Program-made: the position numbers and the translations under genes
Part shown: positions 30,361 to 40,111 of the stretch, in pieces
Position numbering within the stretch: the first letter of the stretch is position 1
How the letters are laid out: every line of letters starts with the position of its first letter
The notes under the pieces: model-generated
Databases searched by the model: none
The model's input: only the letters and a program-made list of their open reading frames with translations
Told to the model about the DNA's origin: nothing
From: Chloroflexota bacterium
GTDB lineage: Bacteria > Chloroflexota > Anaerolineae > JAAEKA01
Length of the DNA stretch: 61,103 bases
Reading direction: 5' to 3'
Assembly: GCA_029558955.1 (NCBI GenBank)
Contig: JAKQCW010000184.1
Span: 1 to 61,103 of the forward strand

Positions 30361-31338
30361 ATGCGTTTCATCCTGCGCCGTCTGGGCTTCTATCTGATAG
30401 CGTTCTTCGTAGCGCTGACCATCAACTTCTTCCTGCCCCGCCTGATCCCTGGCGACCCGGCGACAGCCATCATTGGGCGGCCTGGCGTCTCCTTGACGCC
30501 GGAACAGCTCAACGCAGTGCGGACAGCGCTGGGACTGAGCGATGCGCCGTTGTTCCAGCAATACCTGAACTATCTCGGCCAGTTGACGCGCGGCGACCTG
30601 GGCATCTCGTACACCCGCTTCCCCGCCTCGGTGATCTCGGTGATTCGCACAGGCTTCATCTGGACCCTGCTGTTGGTCCTGACCTCGCTCATCATCAGCT
30701 TCACCCTTGGCCATCTGCTGGGCATTTACAGCGCCTGGCGCCGCGGGGCCTTTCTGGCCAAAGCCCTGCCGCCTGGCATGATCCTGTTCGGCGCCTTTCC
30801 CGCCTTCTTCATTGCCATCAGCGCCGTCTATTATCTGGGCTATCAGCTCAAATGGTTCCCGACCATGCACGCCTACGATGTGGCGTTGACGCCGGGCTTG
30901 AACCTGCCCTTCCTGCTCAGCGTGGGGAAGCACATGACGCTGCCAGTGCTGGTGCTGGTGCTCACCACCATGGGCGGCTGGGCGTTGGGCATGCGCAACG
31001 TGATGGTCTCGGTGCTGGGCGAGGACTACATCACCCTGGCCGAGGCCAAAGGGCTGTCCTCGCGGCGGGTCATGTATCGCTACGCGGCCCGCAACGCCAT
31101 GCTGCCCAGCATCACCTCTTTCGGCATCGTCCTGGGTGCATCTATCAGCGGCCTGCTGTTGATCGAGCAGGTCTTCTCCTATCCGGGATTAGGCTTCCTG
31201 ATGGTCAACGCGGTCCGGAACAGCGATTACCCCCTGATGCAGGGGCTGTTCCTGCTGATCACTGTCTTCGTGTTGGTTGCCAACTTCGCTGTCGACATCC
31301 TGTACACCCGCCTGGATCCGCGCGTGCGGGCCGAATAG
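30361..31338 (+). CDS. DppB-type ABC transporter permease
   Basis: The 325-residue membrane subunit has six hydrophobic segments and the binding-protein-dependent loop LAEAKGLSSRRVMYRYAARN. It opens with the family's MRFILRRLGFYLIAFFVALT and PGDPA. AAGGAG lies 6-8 nt before the ATG at 30361. It pairs with the next permease and two ATPases to form a family-5 importer. Confidence 0.94.
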   Translation: MRFILRRLGFYLIAFFVALTINFFLPRLIPGDPATAIIGRPGVSLTPEQLNAVRTALGLSDAPLFQQYLNYLGQLTRGDLGISYTRFPASVISVIRTGFIWTLLLVLTSLIISFTLGHLLGIYSAWRRGAFLAKALPPGMILFGAFPAFFIAISAVYYLGYQLKWFPTMHAYDVALTPGLNLPFLLSVGKHMTLPVLVLVLTTMGGWALGMRNVMVSVLGEDYITLAEAKGLSSRRVMYRYAARNAMLPSITSFGIVLGASISGLLLIEQVFSYPGLGFLMVNAVRNSDYPLMQGLFLLITVFVLVANFAVDILYTRLDPRVRAE

Positions 31339-31348
31339 GAGACTCCAG

Positions 31349-32305
31349 ATGACCACCGCTACTCAACCTTCGCTGGCCTCGAAACCAAAAAAGCGCGGCG
31401 GCCTGCTGCGCCAGGTCATGGGCAACCGCATGGCCCTCTTCGGCGTTGGCCTGCTGCTCTTCTTCCTGCTGATCGCTTTACTGGCGCCGATCATCGCCCC
31501 CGGCTCGCCCGACAAATTCGCCGGCCCGCCCAACCAACCCCCGTCGTCTGAGTTTCTCCTGGGCACGACACACCTGGGCAAGGACGTGTTCAAGCAGACG
31601 GTGTGGGGCGCGCGCAGCTCGCTGTTGGTCGGCTTTGGCACAGCTTTCTTCACCACCCTGATCGCCATCGTTGTTGGCATGAGCGCCGCCTACTTCCGCG
31701 GCCTGACCGACGACTTGCTCACCCTGGTGATGAACCTCTTCCTGGTCATTCCTGGCCTGCCGCTGCTGATTATCCTGTCGGGCTACCTGCGCCCCGCCAC
31801 CAGCACAGTGATCTTCGTGCTGACGCTGACCGGCTGGGCCTTTGCCGCCCGCATCGTGCGCTCCCAGACGCTGATGCTGCGTGAAAAGGATTTCGTGGCC
31901 GCGGCCAAGGTCAGCGGCGACAGCAATTCCCGCATCATCTTTCGCGAGATCCTGCCCAACATGACCTCCATCATCGTGGGTCTCGCCATCAGCGGCGTGG
32001 CCTATGGCATCAGCGCGGCCACAGCGCTGAGTTTTCTCGGCCTGACCGATATCAGCGAAGTCACCTGGGGCACCAATCTGTACTGGGCGCAAAACGGCAA
32101 TGCGCTGCTTTCCGGCGCCTGGTGGACGTTCGTCCCCTCGGGCATTGCTGTGGCCCTGGTCATCTTTGCACTGTCGCTGATCAACTACGCCATGGACGAA
32201 GTCACCAACCCTCGCCTGCGTGCGGAAAAGGATCTAAAGGATGTCTTCAAACAACAATCCGCGCAAACTGTCCGAGCCACGCCCGTCATCCGGCGCGCCC
32301 ACTGA
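31349..32305 (+). CDS. DppC-type ABC transporter permease
   Basis: This 318-residue second membrane subunit has an N-terminal helix (MALFGVGLLLFFLLIALLAP), the OppC-type loop (HLGKDVFKQTVWGARSSLLV) and the EAA-like coupling segment FVAAAKVSGDSNSRIIFREI. The start at 31349 has GGAG before it. Its 3' end overlaps the next ATPase gene by 65 bp, a longer overlap than usual in such operons. Confidence 0.94.
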   Translation: MTTATQPSLASKPKKRGGLLRQVMGNRMALFGVGLLLFFLLIALLAPIIAPGSPDKFAGPPNQPPSSEFLLGTTHLGKDVFKQTVWGARSSLLVGFGTAFFTTLIAIVVGMSAAYFRGLTDDLLTLVMNLFLVIPGLPLLIILSGYLRPATSTVIFVLTLTGWAFAARIVRSQTLMLREKDFVAAAKVSGDSNSRIIFREILPNMTSIIVGLAISGVAYGISAATALSFLGLTDISEVTWGTNLYWAQNGNALLSGAWWTFVPSGIAVALVIFALSLINYAMDEVTNPRLRAEKDLKDVFKQQSAQTVRATPVIRRAH

Positions 32306-33269
32306 GCCTCTGCTGAACATCCGCGACCTGTACGTTGAATACCTCACCCCGCGCGGCGCAGTCGGGGCGGTCGATGGCGTCTCCTTCGCCATCGCGCCAG
32401 GCGAGGTATTCGGCCTGGCCGGCGAGTCCGGCTGCGGCAAGTCGACGATTGCTCACTCGATCCTGCGCGTGCTGCGTCCGCCAGCGGTGATCACCGGCGG
32501 CGAGATCCTCTTCAAGGGCCAGGACGTGCTGGACATGGACTCGGCCGCCTTGCAGGCCTTCCGCTGGCGTGACGTCTCCATGGTCTTCCAGAGCGCCCTG
32601 AACGCCCTGAACCCGGTGATGCGCATCAAGGACCAGATCGCCGACGTGATCGTGCGCCACGAGCAGATCTCGAAGGAGGCGGCTTACGAACGGGCGGCCG
32701 ATCTGCTGGAGACGGTCGGCATCGAACGCAGCCGGCTGGACTCCTATCCGCGCGAGCTGTCCGGCGGCATGCGTCAGCGCGTGGTGATTGCCATTGCCCT
32801 GGCCCTGCGGCCGCCGCTGATGATCATGGACGAGCCGACGACGGCGCTGGATGTGGTGGTGCAGAAGGACATCCTGCAGCAGATCGAACATCTCAAGCAG
32901 GAGATGGGCTTTTCCATCCTCTTCATCACCCACGACCTGTCGCTGATGGTCGAATTCTCGGATCGCATCGGCATCATGTACGCCGGCAAGCTGGTCGAGC
33001 TGGCCCCCGCCAAGGAAATCCTCGACCAACCGCTCAACCCGTATACCCAGGGGCTGCTGGGATCCTTCCCGCCCCTGGTCGGCGAGAAGATACGGCTGAC
33101 CGGCATCCCAGGCTCCCCGCCCGACCTGGCCGCTCCGCCAGCCGGCTGCCGCTTCCATCCCCGCTGTCCGCTGGCCGAGGCGCGCTGCCGTGACCTTGAG
33201 CCAGCGCTGCGCCAGGTGCGCCCGGCCCATTGGGTGGCCTGCCACCTGGTCGAAGGAGTCCACGAATGA
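32241..33269 (+). CDS. DppD-type ABC transporter ATPase
   Basis: The 342-residue ATPase has Walker A (GESGCGKSTIAH), the signature ELSGGMRQRVVIAIAL and Walker B with MDEPTTALDVV. The C-terminal oligopeptide-transporter extension has the CRFHPRCPLAEARC cysteine pattern, which in this family can bind an iron-sulfur cluster. It starts inside the permease gene and overlaps the next gene by 4 bp (ATGA). Confidence 0.95.
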   Translation: MSSNNNPRKLSEPRPSSGAPTEPLLNIRDLYVEYLTPRGAVGAVDGVSFAIAPGEVFGLAGESGCGKSTIAHSILRVLRPPAVITGGEILFKGQDVLDMDSAALQAFRWRDVSMVFQSALNALNPVMRIKDQIADVIVRHEQISKEAAYERAADLLETVGIERSRLDSYPRELSGGMRQRVVIAIALALRPPLMIMDEPTTALDVVVQKDILQQIEHLKQEMGFSILFITHDLSLMVEFSDRIGIMYAGKLVELAPAKEILDQPLNPYTQGLLGSFPPLVGEKIRLTGIPGSPPDLAAPPAGCRFHPRCPLAEARCRDLEPALRQVRPAHWVACHLVEGVHE

Positions 33270-34294
33270 TCACGCAAGCCGCAAACCAACCGCTGCTCGA
33301 CGTGCGCGGGCTGACCAAGCATTTCCCCGTGGGTGGGCTCATGCGTCGCCGTCACGTCCACGCCCTGAACCAGGCGTCCTTCACGCTGGATCGCGGCCAG
33401 GTGGTGGCATTGGTCGGCGAGTCCGGCTCTGGCAAGTCCACCACGGCCCGCCTGCTCACCCGGCTGATGCCGCCCACGGCTGGCGAGATCATCTTCGACG
33501 GCCAGGATATCCTCAAGACCGAACCGCGCAAGGCGTCGGCAGCCTATCGCCGCCAGGTGCAGATGATCTTCCAGGACCCCTTCGGCTCGCTCAACCCGGT
33601 GCACACCATCGGTCACCATCTGGAACGGCCGCTCCACATCCATCGCGCAGAAGCGGGCAACATCCGGGAGCAGGTTCTGGAGCTGCTGGCGACCGTGGGC
33701 CTCAACCCGCCGGCCGACTTCGCCGATCGCTATCCCTACGAGCTTTCAGGTGGGCAGCGGCAGCGCGTGTCCATCGCCCGCGCCCTGGCCGTCAACCCGC
33801 GCATCATCCTGGCCGACGAGCCGATCTCGATGCTGGATGTCTCGATTCGCATGGGCGTGCTCAACCTGATCGAAAGGCTCAAGGAAGAGCGCGGCATCGG
33901 CTTTCTCTACATCACCCATGACCTGGCCAGCGCGCGCTACATCGGCGACCGCACCATCGTGATGTATGCCGGGCACATGGTGGAAAGCGCCGAGAGCGCC
34001 GAGCTGATGCAGGCGCCGGCCCATCCCTACACCCAACTGTTGCTGTCGGCCGTGCCAAACCCACAGGCCGGCTTTGCCCAGCGCACCGTGCAAGCGCGCG
34101 GCGAAGTGCCGTCGCTGGTCGATCCGCCGCCTGGCTGTCCCTTTGCCGCGCGCTGCCCCAAGGTAATGGACATCTGCCGCCAGGCTATGCCCGCCCGCAC
34201 CGCCGTCTCCGCTGGCCATTGGGTGCATTGCCACCTCTATCAGGATGCACCCGCAGGAGAAACCCATGACCGCTCACCCATCGCCGTCCATTGA
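33266..34294 (+). CDS. DppF-type ABC transporter ATPase
   Basis: This is the second ATPase of the importer, 342 residues from the ATG at 33266, with GAAGGAG before it. Walker A is GESGSGKSTTAR, the signature is YELSGGQRQRVSIARAL and Walker B is LADEPISMLDVS. The C-terminal GCPFAARCPKVMDIC repeats the cysteine pattern of its partner. The stop overlaps the start of the rhamnosidase gene, joining transport and glycosidase genes in one transcript. Confidence 0.95.
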   Translation: MITQAANQPLLDVRGLTKHFPVGGLMRRRHVHALNQASFTLDRGQVVALVGESGSGKSTTARLLTRLMPPTAGEIIFDGQDILKTEPRKASAAYRRQVQMIFQDPFGSLNPVHTIGHHLERPLHIHRAEAGNIREQVLELLATVGLNPPADFADRYPYELSGGQRQRVSIARALAVNPRIILADEPISMLDVSIRMGVLNLIERLKEERGIGFLYITHDLASARYIGDRTIVMYAGHMVESAESAELMQAPAHPYTQLLLSAVPNPQAGFAQRTVQARGEVPSLVDPPPGCPFAARCPKVMDICRQAMPARTAVSAGHWVHCHLYQDAPAGETHDRSPIAVH

Positions 34295-37094
34295 CCTCAG
34301 CCTGCGCATCGAACACCTGCGTGAGACCATGGGCGTCGGCATGAGCCGCCCGCGCCTGTCGTGGCAAATCGAGACCAGCGCCCCGAACTGGCACCAGGCC
34401 GCCTACGCCATCGAATGCCTCAGCGCCGATGGCCAGGTGCTGGGCGAGACCGGCCGCGTCGAGTCCGGTCAATCGCTGCTGGCGGCGTGGCCGTTCGAGC
34501 CGTTGCGCTCTCGCCAACGGGTCAATCTGCGGGTGCGCGTCTGGGGGCAGGACGGCAGCGCATCGGACTGGAGCGCCCCCCTGCCGCTGGAAGCGGGCTT
34601 GCTGGAGGCTGCCGATTGGAGCGCTCGTTTCATCTCCCCCGCCTGGGAGGAGGAGACGGCCCGCTCGAACCCGGCCCCCTACCTGCGCCGTGAGTTCGAC
34701 GTGCGCCCTGGCGTGCAGACCGCCCGGCTGTACATCACCGCCCTCGGCCTGTACGAGGCGCAGATCAACGGCGTCGTGGTCGGCGACCATGTGCTGGCGC
34801 CCGGCTGGACGGCCTACGACCAACGCCTGTGCGTCCAAACCTTCGACGTGACGGCGATGCTCCAGCCAGGCCGCAACGCGATGGGAGCGATCCTGGGCGA
34901 CGGCTGGTTTCGCGGGCGCATCGGCTTCGAGGGCGGCCGGCGCAACATCTGGGGCGACCGGCTGGCGCTGCTGGCGCAGCTCGAGATCCAATACGCTGAC
35001 GGCTCCACCGACTGCGTCATCACGGAGGAATCGACGGCGTGGCGCGCCGCCGCCGGGCCGCTGCTGCTGAACAGCCTCTACGACGGCGAGACTTACGACG
35101 CCCGGCTGGAGCAGGCTGGCTGGTCATCGCCCGATTTCGACGCCAACGGCTGGAGCGCGGTGCAGGAGCTGCCCCGGGACCTGGCCACCTTAACTGCGCC
35201 GGTCGGCCCGCCCATGCGCCGCACCGAACGGCTCAAACCGGCGTCGATCTGGCAGTCCCCTTCCGGCCGCACGCTGCTCGACTTCGGCCAGAACCTGGTG
35301 GGCTGGCTGGCGATCACGGTGCAGGGCCCAGCCGGTCAAACCGTGACCCTACGCCACGCCGAGGTGCTGGAAGATGGCGAGCTGTGTACCCGTCCGTTGC
35401 GCCTGGCCGAGGCCACCGACCGCTACACCCTGGCTGGCGCCGGCGTCGAGACCTGGGAACCTCGCTTCACCTTTCATGGCTTCCGCTATGCCGAGGTCGA
35501 TGGCTGGCCTGGCGACCTGACGCCCGACGCCATCCAGGCCGTGGCGATTCACTCCGACATGGAGCGCACGGGCTGGTTCGAGTGCTCCGACCCGCTGCTC
35601 AACCGGCTGCACGAAAATGTGGTCTGGGGCATGCGCGGCAATTTCGTCGGCGTCCCCACCGACTGCCCGCAGCGCGATGAGCGCCTGGGCTGGACCGGCG
35701 ACCTGCAGATCTTTTCCCCCACCGCCAGTTACCTTTACGACGTCAGCGGTTTTCTTCAGTCATGGCTGACCGATCTGGCCATCGAGCAGCGCAAAAGCGG
35801 CGGCATCGTGCCTCAGGTCGTGCCCAACGCCCTGGGCGAGGCGATGGGCGCGGCGGCCTGGGCCGATGCCGCAACCATCGTGCCCTGGGTGCTGTACCAA
35901 CGCTTCGGCGACGCCGGCATCCTGGCCGATCAGTTCGAAAGCATGGCTGCCTGGGTGGATCACGTCGCTGCCGTGGCGGGTGAGCAGCGCCTTTGGACGC
36001 GCGGCTTCCAGTTCGGCGACTGGCTCGATCCGACAGCGCCGCCCGACAAACCCTGGCAGGCGCGCACCGACAAGCGCATTGTCGCCAGCGCCTACTTCGC
36101 ACGCTCGGCCGAGATCGTCGGCCGCGCCGCTGAGGTGCTGGGGCGCGACGCGGAAGCGCGGCGCTACCTGGCCCTGGCCGCGGAAGCACGCGCGGCCTTT
36201 GCCCACGAATACGTCACGCCGGCCGGCCGTTTGATCGGCGACGCCGAGACAGCCTACGCGCTGGCGCTGATCTTCGATCTGTTGCCGGCGGCTGAGCAAC
36301 GCCAACGCGCCGGCGCGCGCCTGGCTGAACTGGTGATGGAGGGTGGGTATCACATCCGCACCGGTTTCGTGGGCACGCCGCTGCTCTGCGACGCGCTCTG
36401 CCAGACCGGCCATCTCAAGGCCGCGTATCGCCTGCTCATGCAGCAGGAATGCCCCTCCTGGCTCTATTCCGTCACCCTGGGCGCGACCACCGTTTGGGAG
36501 CGCTGGGACAGTCTGCTGCCTGACGGCTCGGTCAACCCCGGCGAGATGACCTCCTTCAACCACTACGCGCTGGGCGCGGTGGCCGACTGGATACACCGCG
36601 TCGTCGGTGGATTGGCGCCCGCTGAGCCTGGCTACCGTTGTATCGAGATTCGTCCCCAGCCCGGCGGCGGCCTGACCCATGCCCGCGCCCGCCATTGCAC
36701 CCCCTACGGGTTGGCCGAATCCAGCTGGCGGATCGAAGGCGAACAGCTCGAGCTGGCCGTCGTCGTGCCGCCCAACACAACGGCGCGCGTGACGCTGCCC
36801 GGCAGCGCCGACGCCCCGATCGAGGTCGGCTCAGGCTCCTGGCGCTGGCGCGTTCCCTGCCAGGACCCGACTGACGGCCAGCGCTACACGCTCGATAACC
36901 TGGTGGGCGAAATCATGGCCGACAAAGCCGCGCGCGCGGCCGTTGTGACGACGTTTGCCGAGAAGAACGTTCCTGGCTTTCTGCTGGGCATTCTGGAAGG
37001 CGAAAAGACGCTGCCGTTCAGCCAGGTGCTCGCCATGTTCCCCGGCTCCGGCGATCTGCCCGCCGCACTTGCCCATGCACTGGCGAACCTCTGA
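34266..37094 (+). CDS. Alpha-L-rhamnosidase, GH78
   Basis: It removes terminal alpha-L-rhamnose from glycosides. The 942 residues start at the ATG at 34266 (GGAG before it; the start at 34245 adds seven residues). The order is an N-terminal beta domain (LRIEHLRETMGVGMSRPRLS), the carbohydrate-binding-like domain (AILGDGWFRGRIGFEGGRRN), the catalytic barrel with the hallmark PTDCPQRDERLGWTGD (about 462-477), and VWERWDS further on (about 744). About 80 extra C-terminal helical residues follow the usual end. No signal peptide is present, so the substrate is taken up first, presumably by the ABC importer encoded just upstream. Confidence 0.95.
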   Translation: MTAHPSPSIDLSLRIEHLRETMGVGMSRPRLSWQIETSAPNWHQAAYAIECLSADGQVLGETGRVESGQSLLAAWPFEPLRSRQRVNLRVRVWGQDGSASDWSAPLPLEAGLLEAADWSARFISPAWEEETARSNPAPYLRREFDVRPGVQTARLYITALGLYEAQINGVVVGDHVLAPGWTAYDQRLCVQTFDVTAMLQPGRNAMGAILGDGWFRGRIGFEGGRRNIWGDRLALLAQLEIQYADGSTDCVITEESTAWRAAAGPLLLNSLYDGETYDARLEQAGWSSPDFDANGWSAVQELPRDLATLTAPVGPPMRRTERLKPASIWQSPSGRTLLDFGQNLVGWLAITVQGPAGQTVTLRHAEVLEDGELCTRPLRLAEATDRYTLAGAGVETWEPRFTFHGFRYAEVDGWPGDLTPDAIQAVAIHSDMERTGWFECSDPLLNRLHENVVWGMRGNFVGVPTDCPQRDERLGWTGDLQIFSPTASYLYDVSGFLQSWLTDLAIEQRKSGGIVPQVVPNALGEAMGAAAWADAATIVPWVLYQRFGDAGILADQFESMAAWVDHVAAVAGEQRLWTRGFQFGDWLDPTAPPDKPWQARTDKRIVASAYFARSAEIVGRAAEVLGRDAEARRYLALAAEARAAFAHEYVTPAGRLIGDAETAYALALIFDLLPAAEQRQRAGARLAELVMEGGYHIRTGFVGTPLLCDALCQTGHLKAAYRLLMQQECPSWLYSVTLGATTVWERWDSLLPDGSVNPGEMTSFNHYALGAVADWIHRVVGGLAPAEPGYRCIEIRPQPGGGLTHARARHCTPYGLAESSWRIEGEQLELAVVVPPNTTARVTLPGSADAPIEVGSGSWRWRVPCQDPTDGQRYTLDNLVGEIMADKAARAAVVTTFAEKNVPGFLLGILEGEKTLPFSQVLAMFPGSGDLPAALAHALANL

Positions 37095-37123
37095 ACCGAC
37101 ATCCGACACAAGGAAACTATCCG

Positions 37124-38074
37124 ATGATCACACGCACTATCCCGCTTTACGAAGACCGACAAGATGTGACCCTCACCGCCTACATCCTGGCCGATTCAGC
37201 CGAACTGCTGAACGGCCGGAAACGGCCGGCGGTGCTGATCTGTCCCGGCGGCGCCTATCTGAGCTGCTCCGACCGGGAGGGCGAGCCGGTGGCGCTGCGC
37301 TTTGCCGCGATGGGCTATCATGCCTTCGTGCTGCGCTATTCCACCTACTATCGCGGCAAGCCGGCGCAATTCCCGCCCCCGGCGAATCTGGAGGTTAACC
37401 CGAATTCCGTCCATCCGGGGCCGATCCGGGACATTGGCAAGGCATTTCTCACCATTCACGCCCATGCCGATGAATGGCTGTTGGACACGGACAGGATCGC
37501 CATCTGCGGCTTCTCGGCCGGCGCACACAACTGCGCCAATTATGCGGTCCACTGGCACAGCCCGGTGATCTGTGAGTTCTTTGGCGCAGCGCCGGCTATG
37601 TTCAAGCCCGCGGCCGTTGTGCTGGGCTACGGCATCAGCAACTATCATCTGATGTTCGGCGAAACCACCGACCCGCTGGCCCAGTCCCTGGCAGACGCGG
37701 CCCGCGTCGCCTTTCTGGGGACGAAGACTCCGACGAAGGAACTGCTGGACGCGGTCAGCCCTGCACTGCACGTCAGCGAAAACACACCGCCGACCTTCCT
37801 GTGGGCGACTGCGGCCGATCAGTTGGTGCCGGTGGAGAACACCACCCGCATGGCCAACGCGCTGGCGCAGGCTGGCATCCCCTTCGAGGCGCACATTTTC
37901 GAGCGGGGCCCCCATGGCCTGAGCCTGGCCGACCAAGCATCGGCAGGTTCGTTGTTCGAGATCGATGCCGACGCCGCGCAGTGGATTGGTCTGGCCGACG
38001 CCTGGCTCAAGAAACATTTGGCTCTGACGCTGCCAGAAAGGCCGGCCTGGCAGATGGCTCTGCTTGCCCAATGA
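37124..38074 (+). CDS. Alpha/beta hydrolase, sugar-ester esterase-like
   Basis: The 316-residue cytoplasmic hydrolase has an oxyanion motif PGGAYLSCSDREGE, the nucleophile Ser131 in GFSAGAH, and the acid and base in TAADQLVP and GPHGLSLAD. It resembles the acetyl-esterase/xylan-esterase-like group. In a locus for rhamnosylated sugars it may remove acetyl or aromatic acyl groups. It follows the rhamnosidase by 29 nt with AAGGA before the ATG. Confidence 0.88.
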   Translation: MITRTIPLYEDRQDVTLTAYILADSAELLNGRKRPAVLICPGGAYLSCSDREGEPVALRFAAMGYHAFVLRYSTYYRGKPAQFPPPANLEVNPNSVHPGPIRDIGKAFLTIHAHADEWLLDTDRIAICGFSAGAHNCANYAVHWHSPVICEFFGAAPAMFKPAAVVLGYGISNYHLMFGETTDPLAQSLADAARVAFLGTKTPTKELLDAVSPALHVSENTPPTFLWATAADQLVPVENTTRMANALAQAGIPFEAHIFERGPHGLSLADQASAGSLFEIDADAAQWIGLADAWLKKHLALTLPERPAWQMALLAQ

Positions 38075-38158
38075 CGCGGGCAGGGCGCAAGCGGCGAATG
38101 GGCATGTCACCTGTCTGAAAGCACGCGGCGCCTTTTCCCAAAAGGAAGGAGACGTCCT

Positions 38159-39394
38159 TTGAAACACTATACCTTCCCGAGCAACTTCCTCTGGGGCGCG
38201 GCCACCGCAGCGCACCAGGTCGAGGGCAACAACTCCAACAGCGATCTGTGGCTGCTGGAGCATCTGCCTAACACGGTCTTTGCCGAGCCATCCGGCGACG
38301 CCTGCGATCACTATCACCGCTACCCGGCTGACATCGCGCTGCTGGCCTCGCTGGGCCTCAACGCCTACCGCTTCTCGCTCGAATGGGCGCGTATCGAGCC
38401 GGAAGAGGGCGAGTTCTCCTATGCCATGCTGGAGCATTACCGCCGCATGCTGGCCACGTGTCACGAAAATGGCCTCGCGCCGGCGGTGACCTTCCACCAC
38501 TTCGCCTCGCCGCGCTGGCTGATCCGTCGCGGCGGCTGGCTGGACGAAAAGACGCCTGACCGCTTCGCCCGCTACTGTGAACGTGTGACCAAGCATCTGG
38601 GCGACCTGATCCGCGTCGGCGGCACACTGAACGAGGCGAACATCGCCCGGGTGCTGTCCGCGGTGCTGCCATTCGACGTGCAGGGCGGGCCGTGGTGGGG
38701 CGAGGCCGCTCAGGCTTTCGGCGTGCCGGCCGACCGCTTGGGCCTCTACCAGTTCGTCTCCAACGAGCGGGCGCGCACCATCATCCTGGCTGCCCATCGC
38801 CGTGGAGCCGAGGCGATCAAGGCCGCGGGCGGAAGTTTCCCCGTCGGGCTGACCCTGGCCATGTTGGATGTGCAGGCTGGCGCGGGCGGTGAAGAGCACG
38901 CGGCGGAATATCAGCGCAACCTGAACGACATCTACCTGGAGCAATTGCGTGGCGACGATTTCGTGGGCGTGCAAACCTACTCCCGCCTGGTGGTTGGGCA
39001 TGAGGGCGTGCTGCGGCCCGGCGATGGCGTGGAGCAGAATCAGATGGGCGAGGAATTCTACCCAGAGGCGCTGGGCGGCACCATCCGCCGCGCTGCTCAG
39101 GTGGCCGGCGTCCCCATCATCGTGACCGAGAACGGCCTGGCCAGCGAGGACGACACCCGCCGCCTGGAATACCTGCAACGCGCGCTGCGCTGTGTCGTAG
39201 ACAGCCTGGAGGCCGGCATCGACGTGCGCGGCTACTTCTGCTGGTCGGCCATGGACAACTTCGAGTGGGTCAGCGGCTACACCCCCAAGTTCGGCCTGAT
39301 CGCCGTGGATCGCGCCACCCAGCAGCGCACGGTCAAACCAAGCGGCTACTGGCTGGGGTCGGTGGCCCGCGCCAATCGCCTGACTTTCGACTGA
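38159..39394 (+). CDS. GH1 beta-glucosidase-like glycosidase
   Basis: It hydrolyses beta-linked glucosides or galactosides. The 411 residues carry FLWGAATAAHQVEGNN, YRFSLEWARIEPEEG, the acid/base Glu159 in TLNEAN (usually TxNEP) and the nucleophile Glu324 in VTENG. The start is a TTG with AAGGAAGGAG 8 nt upstream, and no ATG fits. The length is a little short for GH1 (about 440-480). With the rhamnosidase it would split rutinose- or neohesperidose-like glycosides into rhamnose and glucose. Confidence 0.9.
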   Translation: MKHYTFPSNFLWGAATAAHQVEGNNSNSDLWLLEHLPNTVFAEPSGDACDHYHRYPADIALLASLGLNAYRFSLEWARIEPEEGEFSYAMLEHYRRMLATCHENGLAPAVTFHHFASPRWLIRRGGWLDEKTPDRFARYCERVTKHLGDLIRVGGTLNEANIARVLSAVLPFDVQGGPWWGEAAQAFGVPADRLGLYQFVSNERARTIILAAHRRGAEAIKAAGGSFPVGLTLAMLDVQAGAGGEEHAAEYQRNLNDIYLEQLRGDDFVGVQTYSRLVVGHEGVLRPGDGVEQNQMGEEFYPEALGGTIRRAAQVAGVPIIVTENGLASEDDTRRLEYLQRALRCVVDSLEAGIDVRGYFCWSAMDNFEWVSGYTPKFGLIAVDRATQQRTVKPSGYWLGSVARANRLTFD

Positions 39395-39413
39395 GGCCCT
39401 CAGGAAACACCTC

Positions 39414-40058
39414 ATGACCATTCACGCAGTCATCTTCGACCTGGACGGCGTCATCGTCTCCACCGACGAATATCACTACCAGGCCTGGCAGCAGATTGCC
39501 GATGAAGAAGGCATTTCTTTCGACCGGCGGATCAACGAGCGTCTGCGCGGCGTCAGCCGGATGGAGAGCCTGGAGATCATCCTGCGGCAGGCGCCGCGTT
39601 CCTACAGCGAGACTGAAAAGCTCGGGCTGGCGCACCGCAAGAACGAATACTATCGTCAGTTGCTGAACAGACTGACTCCTGGCGACATCCTGCCAGGCGT
39701 CATGGCAATGCTGGCGGCGATCAAGAGGCGGCAGGTTAAGACGGCCATCGGTTCTTCCAGCAGAAACACCCCCACAATCCTCGAGAAGATCGGGCTGGCG
39801 GACGCGTTCGATGCCATCGCCGACGGCAATCAGATCGCGCGCAGCAAGCCTGATCCGGAGGTCTTTTTGCTGGCTGCCGACAAACTGGGCATCTCCCCTG
39901 AAAACTGCGCTGTCGTCGAGGACGCAGAGGCCGGCATCGAGGCGGCTCTGCGGGCGGGGATGCGCGCTGTCGGTGTGGGATCGGCCGCGCATTGCCCTCA
40001 AGCGCACATCCGGGCCAGCGCTATTGCCGACCTGGATGTGGACGAGCTGCTGGCCTAG
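39414..40058 (+). CDS. pgmB: Beta-phosphoglucomutase-like HAD protein
   Basis: It converts beta-glucose-1-P to glucose-6-P, or is a close sugar-phosphate mutase/phosphatase. The 214 residues contain the HAD nucleophile and acid Asp9/Asp11 in VIFDLDGVI, the beta-PGM marker ERLRGVSRMESLEIIL, IGSSSRN and the metal-site KPDPEVFLLA and EDAEAGIEAA. It starts 20 nt after the GH1 gene with CAGGAA before the ATG. A phosphorolytic step would be needed to feed it; no inverting phosphorylase gene is visible in the window. Confidence 0.9.
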   Translation: MTIHAVIFDLDGVIVSTDEYHYQAWQQIADEEGISFDRRINERLRGVSRMESLEIILRQAPRSYSETEKLGLAHRKNEYYRQLLNRLTPGDILPGVMAMLAAIKRRQVKTAIGSSSRNTPTILEKIGLADAFDAIADGNQIARSKPDPEVFLLAADKLGISPENCAVVEDAEAGIEAALRAGMRAVGVGSAAHCPQAHIRASAIADLDVDELLA

Positions 40059-40111
40059 ACCTGCACATTCGCAACGGACTACCGTGCATTCATCGCACCC
40101 CTGGAGCCCTT